The position numbers and the translations under genes were made by a program. A stretch of 64,000 bases of DNA, from the NCBI RefSeq assembly GCF_910596095.1, contig NC_056533.1, positions 3,342,001-3,406,000 of the forward strand. Direction: 5' to 3'. Source of the DNA: Thunnus maccoyii (lineage: Eukaryota > Chordata > Actinopteri > Scombriformes > Scombridae). Below the pieces are notes generated by a model. That model was not told the origin of the DNA. It made no database searches and saw only the letters and a program-made list of their open reading frames with translations. Shown here piece by piece: positions 11,671 through 23,500 of this stretch. Every line of letters begins with the position of its first letter. The first letter of the stretch is position 1.

Positions 11671-14399
11671 GAGAGAGAGGAAGAAACAGGTCACTCTGAG
11701 ACCTGAGTCTGAGTCGCCTCTCCAAAAAGGAACAAAGTTGCAGAGCTGGAGAACTCTTTCAGACAACAGAAAACCTCACAAAGCTTCATTATATCACAAC
11801 CTGACTGATGCATCACAGGCTCATTTTTGCTTATTGCAGATATATCAGTACCACCGTAACTAAGTAACAAGAAATTACAATACAAAAATACCAAAAGATT
11901 CACAATATATGAAGTATCAATTAATGCTCATAATGCAGACTTTGCCATCATATATTGGTGTAGTTTATTTATTTATGTAACTTTCTATACTTTCTATGTT
12001 TATAGAGATACTTTTAAAGATTAGACTTAATGGTATATATACATATAAATATATATATATACATACACACACATATATCAGCCAAAATATTAAGTTATAG
12101 TTATTTAAAGCTGCTGTAATCAACATTTTTGCATGGCTGTGTGTAATGTGAGAGAAGTCACTGAGATTCATTTTTGGAGACAATCGTCCTCCATTATCAG
12201 CGAGTGGTCGTGTGTGTGTTCCTCACATTTTACAGCCGGCTGCTGTCTGCTTAATGGAAGTCATGGTTCCTTTCTGTTACTCAGCTTCAGGAATATATCT
12301 GTGCTCTAGCTAAGCTAGCTAGCTGTTGAAGTCTCAACTGTGCAGCAGGTTCTTCCCCTGCATTCATGATCAGACTCCAGGTCATAGACGCTTGTATACT
12401 GTCTTACATCTTCAGCTGCAGCCGTTACTCCAGGCAAAGATGTGGCGTAAGGGAACTTGCATTATTCATTAATTAGTATTCTGATTGGCTGGAGGTGAAG
12501 GTGGGGGCAATACCTCCAACCAAGTGGAGTATATAATAATGCAAAAGCTACTGTATGTAAATAGCTTCCAGAACAGCCTGCTGGAGGACAGAGGAGGAAT
12601 CTGGACTGCCCAGACACGCAGCTACACGGAGGCATCACAACTAAACAGGATTAACTGTTATCTTGTTTTAACTGATACCCACAGCTGAAGTTAGCAATTA
12701 TTTAGTGTTTGGATTGTTTTGAGGTTTGTAGCAAGCTAAATTAGTTAAAAGTGCAGTTGGACACGGCGCTGTTTGATCTTGAGCAGTTTGTTGCCAATAA
12801 CTCCATTGACCAAATGTAGAGCTTCAACACAAATCACAAACTTCCTTTTTAACCTTCTCTGAGCAATGAATTAAAAAACTGTAAGCAAATATAAAAATAT
12901 AGCTGATAAATACAGGCGATACGTATGAAAATCAAACATCCAGTATCCAGTATGGCTGTAATATCAATGACTAGAGGTGATTGTAATAATGGATGGATCA
13001 ATGATGCTGTTAGTGTTCTATCAAACCCTGTTTAGAATGCAATGATTATAGATTTTGATGGTATGATTATAATCCGAGGAAAAATCACAGTTTCATCATT
13101 ATTATGTATTAATTTATTTTACAAAATTACTGATGGATGAAATCACATGAGCCTTTTTAATTAGAGGTTTGATTGTATTTATTCCCACATTTCTTTGTTG
13201 GCTTTTGTTTTTAACAGTTGCTCATTATTAATATAAGATTAAGATGAATTTTATTGATCCCCTAGGAGAAAATATTACTGATGTAGGTAATAAACTGAAG
13301 TGTTATCATCAACTGTGATCCATGCCTAATTTTTAATAATCTGTTTTAATCATTTTTGTTTGTTTGTTTTTGCAGTTTTAATAAAAATGAAAGAAAGAAA
13401 TTGAGAACATCTCTTCTTCTTCAGGTGACATTAATGACTGAATTCTAATTAATTAGATCACCTGGCATATTTACCTGCCATACCAGCGTTTACTCAACAC
13501 AGATGAGAGGAAGCAACAGGATGTAAATGGTCACACTGAACGTTCATTTATAAACAGTGTAATGCTCCTTTTCCTGCTTTGTTGTTGTTGGTTTACACTG
13601 GACTAAAAGCTCAACTCTTAACTCACCTCTACTTCATTGATTGTAAGTGACACTTTTATATTTCATTCTCTACCAACTCAATGTTTTATTGAGTAACTTA
13701 GTTATTATAGTGAATTACCCTCAGTTGTATATCTGGATGATGATCTCTGAGGATGTTGCATTCAGTTTGAGGTGTTGGATCCTTTAGCAGCGACTTTTCT
13801 TCAACTAGTTTTACAAATTGGAGATCTGTGTTCTTGAACAACCCCCTGGCCAAATTACTCCCAAACTGATGCTTTAAGGTGTTTTTTTTTTTTGTTTCTT
13901 TGGTGAATACAATGTTTCAGCCACTGCCAGATCACGTCTCCTTTAGCTAACGTAGCTCCCCTCAAACATAAATAAGGGGAGTCGCTCTCTTAACAGCATG
14001 TGTGACTTTGTGTACCTGAACTTGTTGCAGCATTTTAAGTTGCTGCACCAGGTTCCATCTGCAGTCTGTTTAACACAATTGTTTTGTTTAATATTCCTCA
14101 CAGTACAACCGTTGTTCATAGAAAAATAACAAACCTTAACGTCCCAGTAGTTGAGCCTTTACAGTTACAACACCGTGACATTTTAAAGCACGGTCGATGG
14201 TGAAACCAGTTAATCACTGCATCCAAAGCCGTGTAATGGTCTTAAACTACAGCAACTACTGCAGAAAGACAGAAAGAATGAAAAACAATCATCTCACCAC
14301 AACGACTCTGGCCAAGCTCTCCCTCTTCCACATGTATTTTATTAAACTTTATTTTGCTGCTCTCCAGAGCCTCCCATTCTTACTAACACATTTATGCAT
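11671..14399. other. Non-coding DNA, no gene seen
   Basis: AT-rich DNA with a TA/CA-rich microsatellite at about 12,036-12,076 and many ATTAAT-type words. No exon with convincing splice sites or protein similarity was found. Confidence 0.5.
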
Positions 14400-14565
14400 T
14401 CCTCTGATTTAAACCTTTATCTGCAAGACTGCAATTACAAGCAGCTGCTTACTAGTTGCTCCTCCAGGAGGTATAAATCCATGGCAGCGGAGCAGAAAGC
14501 GGTCAGGAGACATTACAGGTTAACAAGTTAATGGCAAAGGTAAAGAACAAATGAAACTTAATAAA
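14400..14565. other. Unique block, candidate conserved non-coding element
   Basis: Contains a compact non-repetitive stretch (CAGCGGAGCAGAAAGCGG at about 14,486) flanked by AT-rich words. It has neither coding character nor repeat similarity. A regulatory role is a guess from composition alone. A G-rich tract (about 14,618-14,637) follows. Confidence 0.2.
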
Positions 14566-16508
14566 GTCACACATGAACCGCCTCTTGTCCCTGGCCAGGA
14601 AGGAAGGAGAAAAGAGGGGGGGTGGGGGGGGGGGGGTGAGAAGGACTCAAATAATAATAAACCACAGAACTCCAATTCACCATAAAGAGTGAAAAGATGA
14701 CCACATTCCAGCTGTAATAAATCCACTACTGAATAATAAACAAGCTGTGAATAAATAATGACAACGCTGATAACAGCTGGTTGGGCCTACTCAGCAGGCC
14801 ACATGGTCAAAATTACATTATTCCTGATGGATATCTTAATCGTTTCTCGTCTGAGCTTGGGTTTCCTTTGAACAGAGCTGCCTCTGAGAGTGTGGAGGAC
14901 CAGGGGGGTGGGATGATTGACACTGAAAGCCTGTTCCCAGCTTCGGTGCTGTTGTCGGTGAGGATCTAATGGACTCAAATTTGTCAAAGTTTGCTGAAAA
15001 ATCAACCGAAGCGCAGGCACCGGGCCTCTGACGGCTCTTAGAGAGGAGTGAAATATCCCTAGCAACAATATTAAGAAACACATTCTGCACATGCAAGTAA
15101 GTTGTTCAAGGGGCCCCACTCATGCTGCGCCGTGAACCCCGTCCCTGATATACACCCATGATAAGAGCCATCTCAACAGGCTGGGATCACAGACACAGTT
15201 TTGTTCTCATTAGCCTTTGCTAACCTGGCACACCAGCAGCTGTGGACTCTACACTTTAGAAATAACCCTGTTAAACACAATCCTCATCTTTCTCTGTCTG
15301 TCTATTTTAGAAGAGTTAGGTTATTCTTTCCTCCTCACTGCATTCACTCTGGGACTGTGAGGACATGGCAAGAGGTTATCATGCATTTGTGACAAGACGT
15401 AATGATAACATTGACAGATCTGTGTTAAAAGTTCAAATCCTTCAACTCCCATCCTCCCTTGAGGTAAGCCATTATTAAGTTAAAGGACAATTCATTATCA
15501 TAATATTAGATGATTTATTACAACGTGGGTTTTATTTTTATAGTTTTGGCCGTCATTTCTAGGTGTTTGGATAACATAAAAGTCATTGCTGAGATCTAGG
15601 AACAAAAGAACAAAAGAGTACCTGCACACTGCAAAATTGTGCCCAAACTTTCTTTAATTCAACATGGACATGACAACATTTCGACCTCTATGGATCTTCT
15701 ACAGATCTGGGAATACCGTAACATTGCTACAACATGTCTGACAGAGCAACAAACATGAGCAACCAGACGATCAAACCAACAGTTAAGTCAGATTATCTAA
15801 ACCCCTTTGCAGATAAAACTGAAAGTCAGCGCACCTGAGACGTCTAATTATTTGTCATTACACAGAAAAACTATATATATGTGTGTGTGTATAAAATATC
15901 ATACCCTCTGTTGAAGATACAGCAGTAATGTGATGACTGTAGAGTAGTGTAAGGGATTAAAGATTGAAATTCAGTGATTATATTACAACTACTGATCCCA
16001 GGAACACTCAGCTACTTCGACATTCTTTGGGGGGGTTGACCACGAAAACTGAGACTATTATGGCCAATTTTAATATTGATATCTAAGATTTTTTCAAAAT
16101 CTAACAAAGATATGTCAGCAAATATCACCTTAATATAAACAACTTTTTTATAAGAATGTCTTAAATTGCATTATTAGAGAATTTTGCCCAGTATATTTAC
16201 TGAGCGGGACATTTTACAGTATATAAATAAGCTTGTCAGTGCTCTCTGGTGAATGAGCTATGCAACAGCATGGCTGTTTCAGAATGACCTCAAACTTCTT
16301 TGGCATTTTCTGTTCTGCACTTTCTTGTTACTTATCAACTAGGAATGGGTGATATATTGAGTATACTCGATGTATTGCGGCTTGTCCTACGTGGGATGTA
16401 GTAAATGACTATATCCCAAACATCAAGTGCAAATAGTCACATATTTGGTAAGGCGCCAGGATGAGACTCACTTTGGCGTTTCGCTTCTCTGGCTCTCTCC
16501 CTCTCACA

Positions 16509-16597
16509 GACACAAAAAGAAAAAATCTCACATACATACGTCACACACACTCTCCCACTGGGTGATGTATGTATGTGAGATTTTTTCTTTTTGTGTC
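16509..16597. repeat. Perfect hairpin, 31-bp arms
   Basis: Positions 16,509-16,539 are the exact reverse complement of 16,567-16,597, around a 27-nt loop that contains a short CA-rich stretch. It lies near the left end of the hAT-type element and may be part of its sub-terminal structure or a later foldback. Confidence 0.9.
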
Positions 16598-17218
16598 AAG
16601 GTGAGGTGAAGTGTGTGTTTTTGTAATTGTTTAACTTTCCGGTAAACAGTTAACAGCTAACAGCTAACAGCTAACTGCTGTTGTTGTCGACGTTCTGTTG
16701 ACCGGAAGCTTCAAGTTCACAGCAATTACACTTCCACGCCAGTGGTTCCACTTTAATTCATTTCATTTTAACAGTACTTTATTTAACTTTATTACAACAG
16801 TACATTAAAAAGGTATAATATGTAATTATTCCACATTCCTCCAGACCTATGTTATATATTTTGTTGAGTTGTGTACTTGCATCATCCCAAATGTTTCCAA
16901 CAATTTTCAAACCCAGAGAAATCTGTAATTTAATCAAAGTAACGGACCTTTTCATTTTGTCGCATGTCAATAGCGTCATACCTCCTCTACCAAAGAGTAA
17001 ATATGCACAAGATGCACACGGCGGCGTTGTGTTTGTCCGCTACAATGGCGTTTACCAAAGAGTAACTTATACACATACAAGATAATACATCGGCGTTGTG
17101 GTTGTTCCACAGAAACTGTTATAAATTGACTTTTATTCAGTTTTAAGCCACATTTTCATGATAAATTTAGGTCGCTTTTAACTATATCTTTCAATCGGAA
17201 GAAGGATTTTAGTATTGG

Positions 17219-17900
17219 ACGTCTGGATCTTAAGTTATCAGAGAAATAAACTGGGCAAACGTTAGCAACAGCTCGGCTAACAGCCCCCCAGGAAGTCCGG
17301 ATGATCACCAAACATCGTCGGAGAAATATTGATTTTTTAAGTGAAACAACTTTAATTCGTATTTTTAACGATTTTAATCTGCGTGTACGTTTGTTTTTGG
17401 AGAGGAGGAGACCTCTGCGGATAATTCGGCTCCCGGGAGAAACCGACCGAACGTTATAAGAGAGGTAAACTGAACAAGTGTTAGCTACAGCTCGGCTAAC
17501 AGCCCGTACCGGACGTCCGGTCGTCGCCGTACATCATCGGAGGAACACTGATTTTTTAGGTAAAACAGCTTTCATTAGTATTTTGACGATTTGAATCTCC
17601 GTGTACGTTTGTTTTTGGAGAGGAAGAGACCTCTGTGGATAATTCGGCTCCTGGGAGAAACCAGCCGAACGTCTGGATCTAAAGTTATAAGAGAAATAAA
17701 CCGAACAAGTGTTAGCAACAGCTCGGCTAACAGCCCGTACTGGACGTCCGGTGGTCGCCGTACATCGTCGGAGAAACATTGATTTTTTAGGTGAAACAGC
17801 TTTATTCAGTGTTTTTACCTGTAATCCTCAGGTCTTTTTTTTCTGGAGACGGGGAGACCTCTGCGGGTAATTCGGCTCCCGGTAAAAACATCCCGAATGA
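17219..17900 (+). repeat. Tandem repeat, three units of about 220-230 bp
   Basis: Three consecutive units share the order GTCTGGATCT, AGTTATNAGAGA, GTTAGCNACAGCTCGGCTAA, CGTCCGG, ACATCGTCGGAG, GATTTTTTA, GAGACCTCTG, AATTCGGCTC. Anchor GTTAT occurs at 17,234, 17,453 and 17,684. The array is clearly more GC- and CpG-rich than its surroundings. Short open frames in it are repeat translations. A GAGACCTCTAGCGGCTG tail follows at 18,024. Confidence 0.85.
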
Positions 17901-18104
17901 TTAACACTGGAGTAATCCTATCTCGGTGAAGCTGGTTATTTAAAAATGAAGACAACAACTCCCATGATCCCTTGCTACTTCACACCGTCATCACACGCCG
18001 TCTTTTGTTATTGTTTTGATTGAGAGACCTCTAGCGGCTGAAATTACATATTGTGCATTTAACTTGATTATATCAGTTCTTCATTTAACTCTATTATAAC
18101 AGTA

Positions 18105-19298
18105 GAGGAGACCAAGGACAGTTGTAACACTTTTTGCAATTTTCCCGATAAATCAAAAACCATGTAACTGGTACAGTCCATTTGCTATATTGTAAACTTC
18201 AATGAGTCAGCTAGTGAAACAATGTATTTAAATGGTTTTATGAAATATGTACAGGTTGCTAAACTGATTTAAATACAGTCACTCCACTGTTACAACTGTC
18301 CCAGTCTACACACATGCCAGGGACAGTTGCAACATGTCTAAAATATATATAATTAATCAATCAAATACTCAGAATGAAAAAGATTATTTAACATTCATGT
18401 TATTGTGACTATACATTTATTTTTTTAAATAATGAATACCTTTTTTCACACTACATGACAAAAAAGAGGGGAAGCCATCAAATTATAATGCAAGAAAATT
18501 ATTGAATGATTAGTACACACATCCTCAAAAAAGTTTCAACATGAAATCAAAATGGATTAGTTTGAGGACAACATTCAGTACAGCGTCACATGGCAAATGC
18601 CGTATGATTTGGCCACTGTCCTGACTGATTTGCCCCGTTTTATGGCATCTGAAGCCCTCTCCAACAAAGGAAGTAGGACTCTCCTTTCTGTCTTCCTCTT
18701 TCTGATATTTAGCATGCTGTAAGCAAACACGTGTTTCCACTGACTATTAGCATGCAACTGATTATCATTAACTTAGCATGTAATTTTATGACATTTTACA
18801 TTTAATTTGCTATCTATCTATCCAAGCCCATCTATCCATCCATCCATCCATCCATCCAGTTAGTTTATGTAGGCCTTATATAAAAGGGATGGTGTAACAG
18901 TTTAGGCGGTGTAACGCCTTGTTACAACTGTCCCAGTATCACCAGCCATGCTTTCACCTCATGTGATCTAGCTTGACTGCTAGTTTGACATATGTTAGCC
19001 ATTTCTATTTTTAGCTTACAAAACAGTGATTCTAATAATACTTGTTTGGATTCCTAGACTTTTGAACTCAGTACAGTATCCAAAAAATACATCTGCTAGA
19101 AAAGTTAATTTTTTACCTCAAAAAAACACTTTTACTAGTAACTTTCTCTGGGAGTTTCAAACGTGGCTCCTTTTTTTGTAAGCAAGAAGACAATCTAACT
19201 GAGCATGTGTAGTGAGTGTAATCACTGTAGCTTGTTTCTGATTGGAGGAATTCAAGGTGTTACAACTGTCCCATGTTACAACTGTCCCTGATCTCCCC
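18105..19298. mobile_element. TA-flanked DNA transposon, pogo/Tigger-like
   Basis: The left end reads GAGGAGACCAAGGACAGTTG and the right end, reverse-complemented, reads GGGGAGATCAGGGACAGTTG. Both are followed inward by TAAC, and both ends abut TA. TA duplication and the transposase fragment inside point to the Tc1/mariner-pogo group. The 11-mer ACAGTTGTAAC and close variants recur inside the element near 18,291, 18,315, 18,923, 19,259 and 19,275 in both orientations. It is nested in the larger hAT-type element, so it arrived later. Confidence 0.75.
18575..18757 (-). pseudogene. Pogo-like transposase N-terminal remnant
   Basis: Read on the minus strand, a fragment contains RKRKTERRVLLPLLERASDA followed by IKRGKSVRTVAKSYGICHV. 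This is the pattern of the psq-type helix-turn-helix at the start of pogo/Tigger transposases: a basic KRKT lead, a helix, 'G-S-V-R-x-V-A', then 'I-x-x-x-T-L'. A stop follows directly after the helix and no DDE catalytic domain is present. It is a broken copy inside the TA-flanked element. Confidence 0.65.
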
Positions 19299-19533
19299 TA
19301 CTTTAACTTTATATAACAGTACTTTATTTAAATTTATCATAACAGTACTTTAACTTTATTATAACAGTAGTTTATTTAGTAGTTTAGTATTTTAGTAGTT
19401 TACAGTAGTTTAGAGGAAATTTCAAAATAATGATTGTGTATCATGATATAGCCTAAAAATATTGTTATTATGTTATTATATTATTATATTATTATATTAT
19501 TTATAGGCCATATCGCCCAGTCCTATTATCAAC

Positions 19534-21954
19534 ATATACATCAATACCAATACCTCTATAAAAGGCTAGATAGAGTTTGTTAGCTTGGCCAGGGGCTGCA
19601 GGTGAAGCTAATGTTGTCTTATCTACATGTTGTGTCTTCTTAGCTAGCAAGTCACTACCCTATATGAAGGAATTTCCTGGTTTTGTTACTGTGGCTTCAC
19701 TGAGGATGGGAATTCTGGAGTTGTGCATGCAGTCACCAGAGCAATACATTTTGCTGTTGACAGCGAATGCCTCCAAACCCCTGGCTTGTTGCTGAACCAA
19801 TGTCTCGTTTTCTTTTTCTACATTTTTTTTAATGCAGAAGACGTGACATGTTGTTTGAGGCACTTTTGATGAAGCAGGAAAAAACAGAAAGTAATATGAC
19901 AGCATAAATAATTCATTCAGTTTTTTTTTGAAAATTGCCCAACAAAAACATGATGTGAACATGTCACAGCTTGAAATCTGAAAAGAGCACACCACCAGAC
20001 CAAGGAAATAGCTTTTCTGGGTCTAGTGGCATACTTTCTCTCTCTCTGCCTTTTTCCTCCTAGTCTCTGGCTGCTCTCTGCAGTTCCTCCACCTCCGTCA
20101 TCATCTCTACACACAATGGCAATTGCAAACTGCATTCCTCGAAGCCATACCTCATAGCTTGTTGCCATCACAGACAATGCTGTTTTCAGAGGAGGGTGAG
20201 AGGAAAAGCTTGGTGATTTCATCCGGTTGTTGTTTGTGAATACGAGGGGAAAGAGGAAGCTGCAGTGCTGTTGAGGGAATCAAGGTGGGAATGCTATGCA
20301 GGGTCGATGAGACGGGAAAAGGCAGAGCTGGTACTGTCGATGAGCTGTGTGTTTGAACAGATGTCCCTGCACCGAGGCTGGAGGATGACAGGAAGAGGCT
20401 GGCACCAGGAAGGCCCGGCCAACAGGAAACAGACAAATAATGTAGCTCTCACTTTGTCACTTTTTTTCTTTTCACTCTCTCCCTTGCCGCTCCCCACCCC
20501 TCATATCTCTGTTCCTTCTGTTCTGTGCACTACTGCCAATAAACACACTTTGCCTTCTTTTGACTCATTTCCCCACCATCTTATTTCTAGTTAGAAAACA
20601 AAGAGTCTGAAATATCAAAGAGGGGGTATATTAGGTCAAATCCAGGACAAGAAAAAGCTAGAGGGAATCACCTGCGGTCAAAGAAAAACGAGCTCTAAAT
20701 CTTGCAGCACGTCTAGAAAAACACCCGGACAATAAAAGGCAATCAGGCGTTGATTCTAATCCCACATCTGCTTGTGATAATCCACGCAGCTAGTCAAGCG
20801 TGCACCCTAACCCCCGCCCCCCTACCCCCATCTCATCTACACCCAATCACCCCCTCTTTTGTCCACTGTACCCAAAACATTCCTTCACTTCTCAATTTAA
20901 TGCATGAAGTCAGGCCCATGCATTCAACTTTTCATATAGTGAAGAAGTGTTTCTTATTGTCCACTAACGCAGGCATGGATGGCAAGAGATGACTCTAAAT
21001 AATGAAACATTGTTAGCTTAATATTGATTCATGACTTCTCTGTTATTATTTTTATTTTATCCTTAACTGTGACAAACCTAATAAGGTCGGTTTCAATATT
21101 TTTGTTGAGACCATGATGGACACTGAATGATTATCCCCATCCCTGAGGTATTTTGGTTCAGTTTCAGCTATAAACTTAGCTATGAGCCATCAGTGGTTGG
21201 TTAGCAACACAAGAAGAGAACCAGGTTGAGCTCCACCATGCAGCAAGTGCAAGTGATGAGACTGTGGGGGTCAAGTTCACCGGGGTTTGGCTTAGTACAA
21301 CTACTGTACTGAGCCATAATATTCAAAATGACTGTTTTAACATCTTTTCACTTTCTGATACATCTTCACCAACATGCATGTGTTACCATGGTTACCAAAT
21401 GATCCTGCATAATTATATAGATTGTGTTTGAATCACTAAGGCAATCCCTTCGTTTGAGATTCCCATCAGCAGATGGATCAGAAAGTAGTTTTTCTTTTGA
21501 ATTCATACTAAAGTCTCATATCATATGACTCATATCTACTATCTGTTTCACTGGAAGCACATCACAGTCAGCTTGTTACGGAATGAAACACACCTTTTCA
21601 GGCGGTCTCACTCCGGATGTTTGGTCTCACACAAAATTCGAAGGAAAGTATTCGAACCATCCATCTTCTCTTTTGAGGCACAGTTTATACTTCAGGAGAG
21701 CGAGGTTGGTGTGACACCACTAATGCAATAGCTTCCTCCATTCTGGACTCTCTGGCTCCCCTCCCTGAAAGGACAGCACTGAAAAGATGCTTTGCTGTCG
21801 GTCAGCGGTGCAAATTTGCATGTTAAAGTCCACGCACATTAGTTAAAACTCTTTGCAAAAGATGCGTGTGGGTTTACTTCGCCATGAAGTACACACATTG
21901 AAAAATGACAACAGTGCATTGATTTCCAATTACATTTTACTTAATGCACCTTCA
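19534..21954. other. Non-coding DNA, no gene seen
   Basis: Frames of 60-111 codons occur on both strands but lack recognisable domains and paired splice sites. A C-rich stretch lies at about 20,810-20,830. Nothing else was identified. Confidence 0.45.
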
Positions 21955-22100
21955 ATAGAAAACCAGCATCTGTGAGCCTGATCCATCAATCAAACCTCAT
22001 TATTCACACCTGGGAGCACTGCAGCTGTGAGCTCAGATACAGTCAGCAGTGGGCTTTACGCCGCCATGTGAACACGCACTGTGAAACCTTTTTATGGGAC
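21955..22100. other. Unique block, candidate conserved non-coding element
   Basis: Complex non-repetitive DNA around GATCCATCAATCAAACCTC and CTGCAGCTGTGAGCTCAG, with no coding sense. Only its composition suggests function. Confidence 0.2.
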
Positions 22101-23119
22101 TTTGCAGATTCAAGTGTATCAGGGCTTTTCTCTTCATTCAAAATTAAAATAAGATAAAGAAGCAGATGATGCAAGAGCTCCAAAGTAATAATCAGTGGGA
22201 GTGGGTACAAACTGTAGCCGGCAAGGGGACACATTAATTAGGATATGTGCTGACACAGTCATCAGGGAGAATTTACTGCATGAACATTCTCTCTGTGTTG
22301 CCTCTTACTGTGAAGTTTTTAAAGCTGGTCTCATATTCAGTAACACGTCAAATTATGTTGACTTCATTATGTCTTATACTGGAAAAATTACACAAACACA
22401 CACAGACTAATGCACACATACCTGCTTCCACATACAGTGCACAACACGTGCCTTTTTTTTCTCAGATGTGCACTGATCCACAGGTGTGTGATAAGGCTTG
22501 GCAGGTAGCAGAGAGTGAGGTCAGAAGCCCGTGTGTGTGTGTGTGTGTCTCTCTCTAATTGGAGTGCAGGGTGGAAAGCCTCGATGGAAACATCTGTCTA
22601 TCCTCCTTCACTCCACTGTCTTTTCATGCTGCTAACTTCTATCCCTTCAAATCCCTCTGTAGGGTCGGACATGTACAGCTCATGTCGACACGGATCATTT
22701 GAGGGAGGTGGTATGAAGATGGGAGACCTGACGAAGGTTAGAATAGGCAGTTTCTTGTAATACTGTATATGCACACAGACACATTCAGGAGCACACACAC
22801 ATAAATACTAAATGATAAAGCAGAGTTATGTCAAATAAACATTTAGACACATAACAGACAGATGCCTGCACCAACACTGAAAACTGAAACACTCAAACAG
22901 CAATTTTTCACAATTTTATGATATTTTAAAGATAAAACGATTCATCGAAAAAGTAATCAGCAGATTAAATGATACCTGTATATGAACAATGACAAATAGT
23001 GCACTTGGGTGCATTGCACCAGAGTCAGAAATTGTCTAAAATAAAATTAGAATTTTTAAGATGTCATTGTATCAAACCCTGTTTTTGATACTGATGGTCA
23101 ATGTTTTTTGCAACCGCAA

Positions 23120-23500
23120 TTCAATAGATAGGTTTCCATCCACCCTTTTTAAAGAGCTTTTTCAATTTGCACATAAAAAACACAGGAGTGGGAGCGCACC
23201 AGTAGCCAAATGGTTACTGCACATGCCACATATCTGCAAAGTCCCTGATTCAAGTCTGGCAAAGGACCTTTGGGCATGCCATACACATCTCTCTCTTTCA
23301 TTCAGCATCTTTGCCAATAACTTTCCAATAAAGGCAAAAAAAAAAAGCATAAGTGGAAACCCTGGTACTTTGGAAAAAATCAAAATATCGCAAAAAAACA
23401 CTTACTCTTGGATGATGTGGAAAAGCTAAATGTGACAAAGTGAAACGAAAACAGATTTATCAAATAAATGATGAAGTACAGGAAGCATGTGACTTAAATG
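23120..23500. repeat. Dispersed repeat, copy 2, interrupted by a SINE
   Basis: The counterpart of 2,905-3,120. The ordered shared blocks stop at about 23,191 and resume at about 23,347, where copy 1 has no gap. Copy 1 is therefore an empty-site control for the inserted block. Confidence 0.6.
23192..23346 (+). mobile_element. tRNA-derived SINE
   Basis: The head resembles a tRNA gene: TAGCCAAATGGTTA fits a degenerate A box, and GATTCAAGTCT fits a degenerate B box. The tail contains CCAATAAAGGCAAAAAA, a 3-prime end seen in fish tRNA SINEs, and finishes in an 11-A run. Imperfect flanking copies of AGGAGTGG/ATAAGTGG may be the target duplication. It lies inside copy 2 of a dispersed repeat. Confidence 0.65.

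Larger units (their letters stand above)
16340..19525. mobile_element. hAT-type composite transposon with perfect 8-bp TSD
   Basis: The ends read TAGGAATGGGTGATAT and, reverse-complemented at the right, TAGGACTGGGCGATAT, matching at 14 of 16. The flanking 8-mer TTATCAAC is identical at 16,332-16,339 and 19,526-19,533, the signature of hAT insertion. The 3,186-bp body has no hAT transposase; it carries a 31-bp-arm hairpin, a GC-rich tandem array and a nested TA-flanked element with a pogo-like remnant. Without the nested element the original would be about 2.0 kb. The GGGCGATATGG end type is common in vertebrate hAT families. Confidence 0.85.

Noticed and set aside
14787..15119. 110-codon minus-strand frame with a hydrophobic start
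   Set aside because: No family resemblance and no matching splice sites; overlapping frames on both strands are equally long, as expected from stop-poor DNA.
17219..17900. Regular repeats considered as a CRISPR array
   Set aside because: Units are about 225 bp with no short repeat-spacer pattern, in a vertebrate transposon.
19660..20222. Overlapping minus-strand frames of 101-111 codons
   Set aside because: No domains, conflicting frames and no splice logic.
23215..23275. Functional tRNA gene
   Set aside because: The A and B boxes are degenerate, no cloverleaf can be completed, and a SINE tail follows.
23061..23429. 122-codon plus-strand frame
   Set aside because: It runs through a dispersed repeat and the SINE inserted in it, so it cannot be a conserved protein.
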